From NCBI RefSeq assembly GCF_964355755.1, contig NC_092670.1:35885795-35949794 (forward strand): a stretch of DNA of 64,000 nucleotides, read 5' to 3'. A program made the translations under genes and the position numbers. How positions within the stretch are numbered: position 1 is the first letter of the stretch; each line of letters begins with the position of its first letter. The notes under the pieces are model-generated. The model had not been told where the DNA came from. It worked only from the letters and a program-made list of their open reading frames with translations, and did not search any database. Positions 60,801 to 64,000 of the stretch are shown one piece after another. The stretch is from Antedon mediterranea (taxonomy: Eukaryota; Echinodermata; Crinoidea; Comatulida; Antedonidae).

Positions 60801-61574
60801 TCTTTTTTCATAAAGTATGATAGCAGGCAATTGGTCGATAACTCCATGGCAGTGAATGATTCTTTGGTATATGGTATTTTCTTACTTTTACCAGTTGTTC
60901 CCGATGTCAGGGTCAGTCTGACAACTTTATCTTTTGTCATGACGTTTTCTTCTCCCTTGCATATCCGATCTACGTATTGTCTGTAATGACTGTATTCTGT
61001 CAGAGGATGTTTTGCCTTAAACTCATCAAGACTGTGGATCTCGTGGAACTTAAAATCTTTGCCATACGCAGTCTTTCCATTTTTCTTTAGACCGTCTAAA
61101 AGTAGCTTCTCCTGTGTCTTTCGAAAATACTTGGTTTGTTTTTCAAATGACCTCCCACTCGAGAATATAGCAAGTAATTGTGTGGTTACATTGATTGAAT
61201 ATAAGATGATTATTGAAAATAGGCTATGGTGATCAGACCACAAGACAATCGACATGTGCACGAAGATGATGCCAATTACTGACAAAAGCATAATAAAGAG
61301 CACTAAAAGAAAACAAAAACTTAAAAAACATTTTGTTCACATTATTCCTATTCAATGTGTTGATATTATGTGACATACATATGGGGTGAAATCAGTGTAT
61401 ATGTTGTATAACCAGTTTAGACTTTGATACAATTGGCCTACCTTCTAGAACAGCCAACACAGATGACTCGACAGGTTGCAGGCCTATGTTCATAGCTACT
61501 CTAACAAAGCGGTATACACAGCCAGCAAGAACCAGACTACCGACTGCACCAAGAAGAATCTTTAGGCCTCTCAT
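57869..61574 (-). CDS. GH3-domain protein 2 (acyl-adenylate-forming, 645 aa)
   Basis: A tandem paralogue of GH3-1 with identical exon phases. Exons: 61574-61442, 61302-60256, 60043-59911, 59391-59224, 58652-58516, 58388-58291 and 58090-57869; exons 1-6 have exactly the same lengths as in GH3-1. The motifs LTSGTTGKSKKIPYT, YGGTEG and GLYRFRFGDV are intact, so acid adenylation is predicted. The acyl-binding part of exon 2 and the C-terminal region differ from GH3-1 at scattered positions, which could alter the acid or amine used. The C-terminus is shorter, ending NTFK. The N-terminus is again hydrophobic. An in-frame ATG 11 codons upstream (61607) exists, but GH3-1 has none there, so MRGLKIL is preferred. 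Confidence 0.92.
58801..58868 (-). repeat. tRNA-like sequence in an intron of GH3-2
   Basis: On the minus strand there are an A-box-like TGTCTAATGGA, a TCTGC/GCAGA stem with a 7-base loop having T at position 33 (anticodon ATA), and a B-box GGTTCGAAT. The T-arm does not pair, so it is a pseudo-tRNA or SINE head rather than a gene. Confidence 0.5.
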
Positions 61575-62227
61575 TGTTCGTAACTTGCTATGATGCAGGA
61601 CTAACATATAGGCTACAGTGCAATATGAGTACAGCTGAAGTGGGCGAACCCCAAACTATTTGTGCAAACGTCCTTATTTAAGCACTGCCAGGCTGATATT
61701 GCAATACAAATGTTTAAACAGTGATTGAAAGCATGAACAATGTGAACTCGATAGATATTTGTAGGTCTATACACGTAGTGTGTTTGCTATATTACCAGTG
61801 ATTACCAGTTCCGATCTAGAATTATGTCGCACTTGTTTTCCATTACCGCTAAACATAAATGTCATACGCAATTTAAAAGTTATTTTCAATACATTGATTT
61901 CATTGTGCCAAAAAAAATAAATCAATTCAATTTAAGTATAAAAACTCAAATGTTTATTTTTTTAAAGCAAATTTAGCTATTGAGCCTGAAGGCCGTAATA
62001 ACTAACAATACATACATTTTGCAATGAGAAAATGACACCATTGCGCAATTAATATCTGAGTGTACCACGACACTTTAAAGATAATGATTTAAAAATCCAT
62101 ATTTTTTTATGTTTAAAATTACTTTTCCTTCCTGAGAGAATTAGGTCTGTTTTTTCAGTGGTGGTCATGTCAAGCTAATTTAATATTCAGTTCTTTAGTA
62201 GGTACATAGACTTATTAATCTGTCAAT
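61575..62227. other. Short spacer GH3-2 / GH3-3
   Basis: The upstream region of GH3-2 and the 3' UTR of GH3-3. It is homologous in part to 57122-57868 (see there). No other element is recognised. Confidence 0.6.
62179..62184 (-). terminator. Candidate poly(A) signal of GH3-3 (ATTAAA)
   Basis: ATTAAA on the minus strand, 44 bases past the GH3-3 stop; the counterpart in GH3-2 is at the same distance. Confidence 0.4.
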
Positions 62228-63407
62228 TCACTCGAATGTATGTTGTAATAGGAAGGCCACCATTTCTGTTGTTTTCAGTTTTCTTGGTTGCTTAAATTGC
62301 GTTACCGATGCTGTGGAATTGTCTAGTATGTACTTCTTAAATTCAGCAAAACCATTTGGCTTAACTTGACGTACATCCATCGGGGCAATACTGCCTTTGT
62401 CCCGGTACGACTTATAGGCAAATGCTTGATCACAAAGTGCAGAATCAATCTGGAATAGAAAGAGATTTAGTAATGAAAATTTAAATTATCTAAACTGTTT
62501 AAAATATTCATAGATAGCTGTTTGGTTCATTGAAGTTAACAAATACATGTGTATTAATTTGATTTGATTGACTTTGAACCAGATTATACTTAACGATTTA
62601 CCGTTGATTTTTCGTCGGCTGTCAACACATATTCTCCATCTTTTCCTTTGATTTCAATGAAAATTACGTAATATCCAGGTTCAGCATTTCTTTCACCATC
62701 TGAAATAAAAACATAAAAATCTACTATTTACAATTTTAGCATATTCCTTGTTTACAAGCATAATTTGTGGAAAGAATGGAACCTAAAAATTACCACCAAC
62801 GCATTAGGCCTAGAGTACGAACCTGGTAGAAGGTCACTCTCCGCGGAAGTGAAATCAACGAGCCGTTGGCTAGGCCATTTTTTTACGCATTTTAATATTG
62901 ACGTGTATACTGCTGATTCGTCCACTTTTTCACTACGTAGGTTTAATATTTGACCATACCTATAAAACAAAACCGGAAACATGCGTAAAGAATAAAATAC
63001 TGATGCAGCATCTGTTGAAAAACACGTTAAAGATGGGCTGTGCAAATATTCCTATGGTACCTCACAAATAGATCGGTAGTATGTAGAGATACAGCACTGG
63101 GAATTGGGTGAAATTGTCTGTTGCACTTTTCAATGTATTCAAAGTTTAGGTATTAAGTATTTTCTCCAATTTTTCAAAGTTTATGTTTTCTTCAATTTTT
63201 CAAAATTTATTTTGACGTGTTGTGAACTCATTCTCTTACCTGTACTGAAATTCAATCATTGGAGTTGTGTTATAGAAGTCCACAACTTTTATGACGTCAC
63301 CAAATCTAAATCTGTATAACCCACATGTCGGGTTGCTTACCACCATTTCGTACTGTTCTCCAACTTTAACAGAATCCCCAAAAATGATTTTTGGGTTTGC
63401 GTCTCCG
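62228..63407 (-). CDS. GH3-domain protein 3, 3' part only (cut by the right edge)
   Basis: The last four exons of a third GH3 paralogue: 63407-63240, 62959-62823, 62699-62602 and 62449-62228. Their lengths equal those of GH3-2 exon by exon. The fragment carries the GLYRFRFGDV hinge motif and the C-terminal domain and ends QHTFE. The donor after the 62959-62823 exon is GTTCGT, poorer than GTAGGC or GTATGT in the sister genes. The exon with the YxGTEG motif and the N-terminal half lie beyond base 64000; nothing matching them is found in 63408-64000. Whether the gene is complete is unknown. Confidence 0.88.
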
Positions 63408-64000
63408 CTAAAAACAAAACATACTGTTTACTCTTTTGTTTGAGAAGGGAATTGTACAGTCCCTTTTAACTTTATATGATAATATTGTATTTGTTTTAAT
63501 TAATTAATGGAAATTAAAACATAATTCTAAAGTGTATTCGATTAGATCGATTTGAAGAAATAAGAGATATAATATCGTTTATAACAGTGTTTTTTAATAG
63601 CAAGGCACCACTTTTGCAAAATGATCATTCAAATCAATCATTCGCCAGTATATTTACCAGAGGAATTATTGTACCTTATAAAAAATTTAGTTTCAGTAAA
63701 AGCATGGGTTGTAGATTTGTAGTATGATCTACAAAAGGCAACTTTTGACATGTTATTTGTCACTGGAAGTCAATCTACTGATTGTGCTTGTTTATCGTTG
63801 CTTTGCTCAGAATGTCGAGATACTAAAGCAAGCTTTAAAAAAAAAAGCTAGAAGTAATAGAGCGATCTGAAGAACCTCACAACAGAGGCATTAAGGAAAC
63901 GTAATGTTTACAAATACACAAATTAGCCCCTCCAAGGGTGTATTAAGATTTCAAAACAAGCTCGACCGAAGACGTCGCATGTTCTCCATTTTCTTTATTA
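63408..64000 (-). other. Intron of GH3-3 running off the window
   Basis: No exon is found. The matching introns are 112 bp in GH3-1 and 519 bp in GH3-2, so the GH3-3 intron is at least 593 bp. No repeat is recognised. Confidence 0.6.

Noticed and set aside
1-64000. Catalase-like allene oxide synthase domain fused to or near the lipoxygenases
   Set aside because: Corals have such fusions, so I looked for it. Every complete LOX here starts with PLAT right after the myristoylation-type start, and no catalase-like exons are visible.

Overview
The window is AT-rich animal nuclear DNA with spliced genes (GT-AG and some GC-AG introns, 45-1047 bp exons) and many small transposons. The gene families, the LINE and MITE types and a heavy load of the palindrome TAGGCCTA suggest a marine invertebrate deuterostome, most likely an echinoderm; this is an inference, since no species-specific marker is present.

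All eight genes recognised lie on the minus strand, so each is read from high to low coordinate. From left to right there are five tandem PLAT/lipoxygenase (LOX) genes: A (partial, cut by the left edge), B, C, D and E. They are followed by three tandem GH3-domain genes: 1, 2 and 3 (the last cut by the right edge). I rebuilt exons by reading each donor and acceptor and checking phase. B, C and D are 11-exon genes of 674, 670 and 671 codons. E is a 13-exon gene of 663 codons in which two exons are split further. All four complete copies keep the LOX iron ligands (two His in HxxxxHxxxxH, then HxxxN, then a C-terminal Ile). GH3-1 and GH3-2 have 7 exons (650 and 645 codons) with the adenylation motifs intact and a hydrophobic N-terminus.

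Two protein features stand out. All five LOX N-termini fit the N-myristoylation pattern M-G-x-x-x-S, and C and D start M-G-C. The residue aligned with the stereocontrol site of lipoxygenases is Gly in B, C and E but Ala in D, so the array may make oxylipins of opposite handedness. GH3 enzymes in plants conjugate the LOX product jasmonate, so a LOX array beside a GH3 array suggests a possible animal oxylipin making-and-conjugating cluster. This is a hypothesis; no allene oxide synthase is in the window.

Intergenic DNA and introns hold LINE remnants, several MITE families, tRNA-like sequences, foldback hairpins and tandem duplications. The largest block is a nest of transposons (39.9-46.5 kb) inside intron 4 of LOX E, with target-site duplications readable at several levels.
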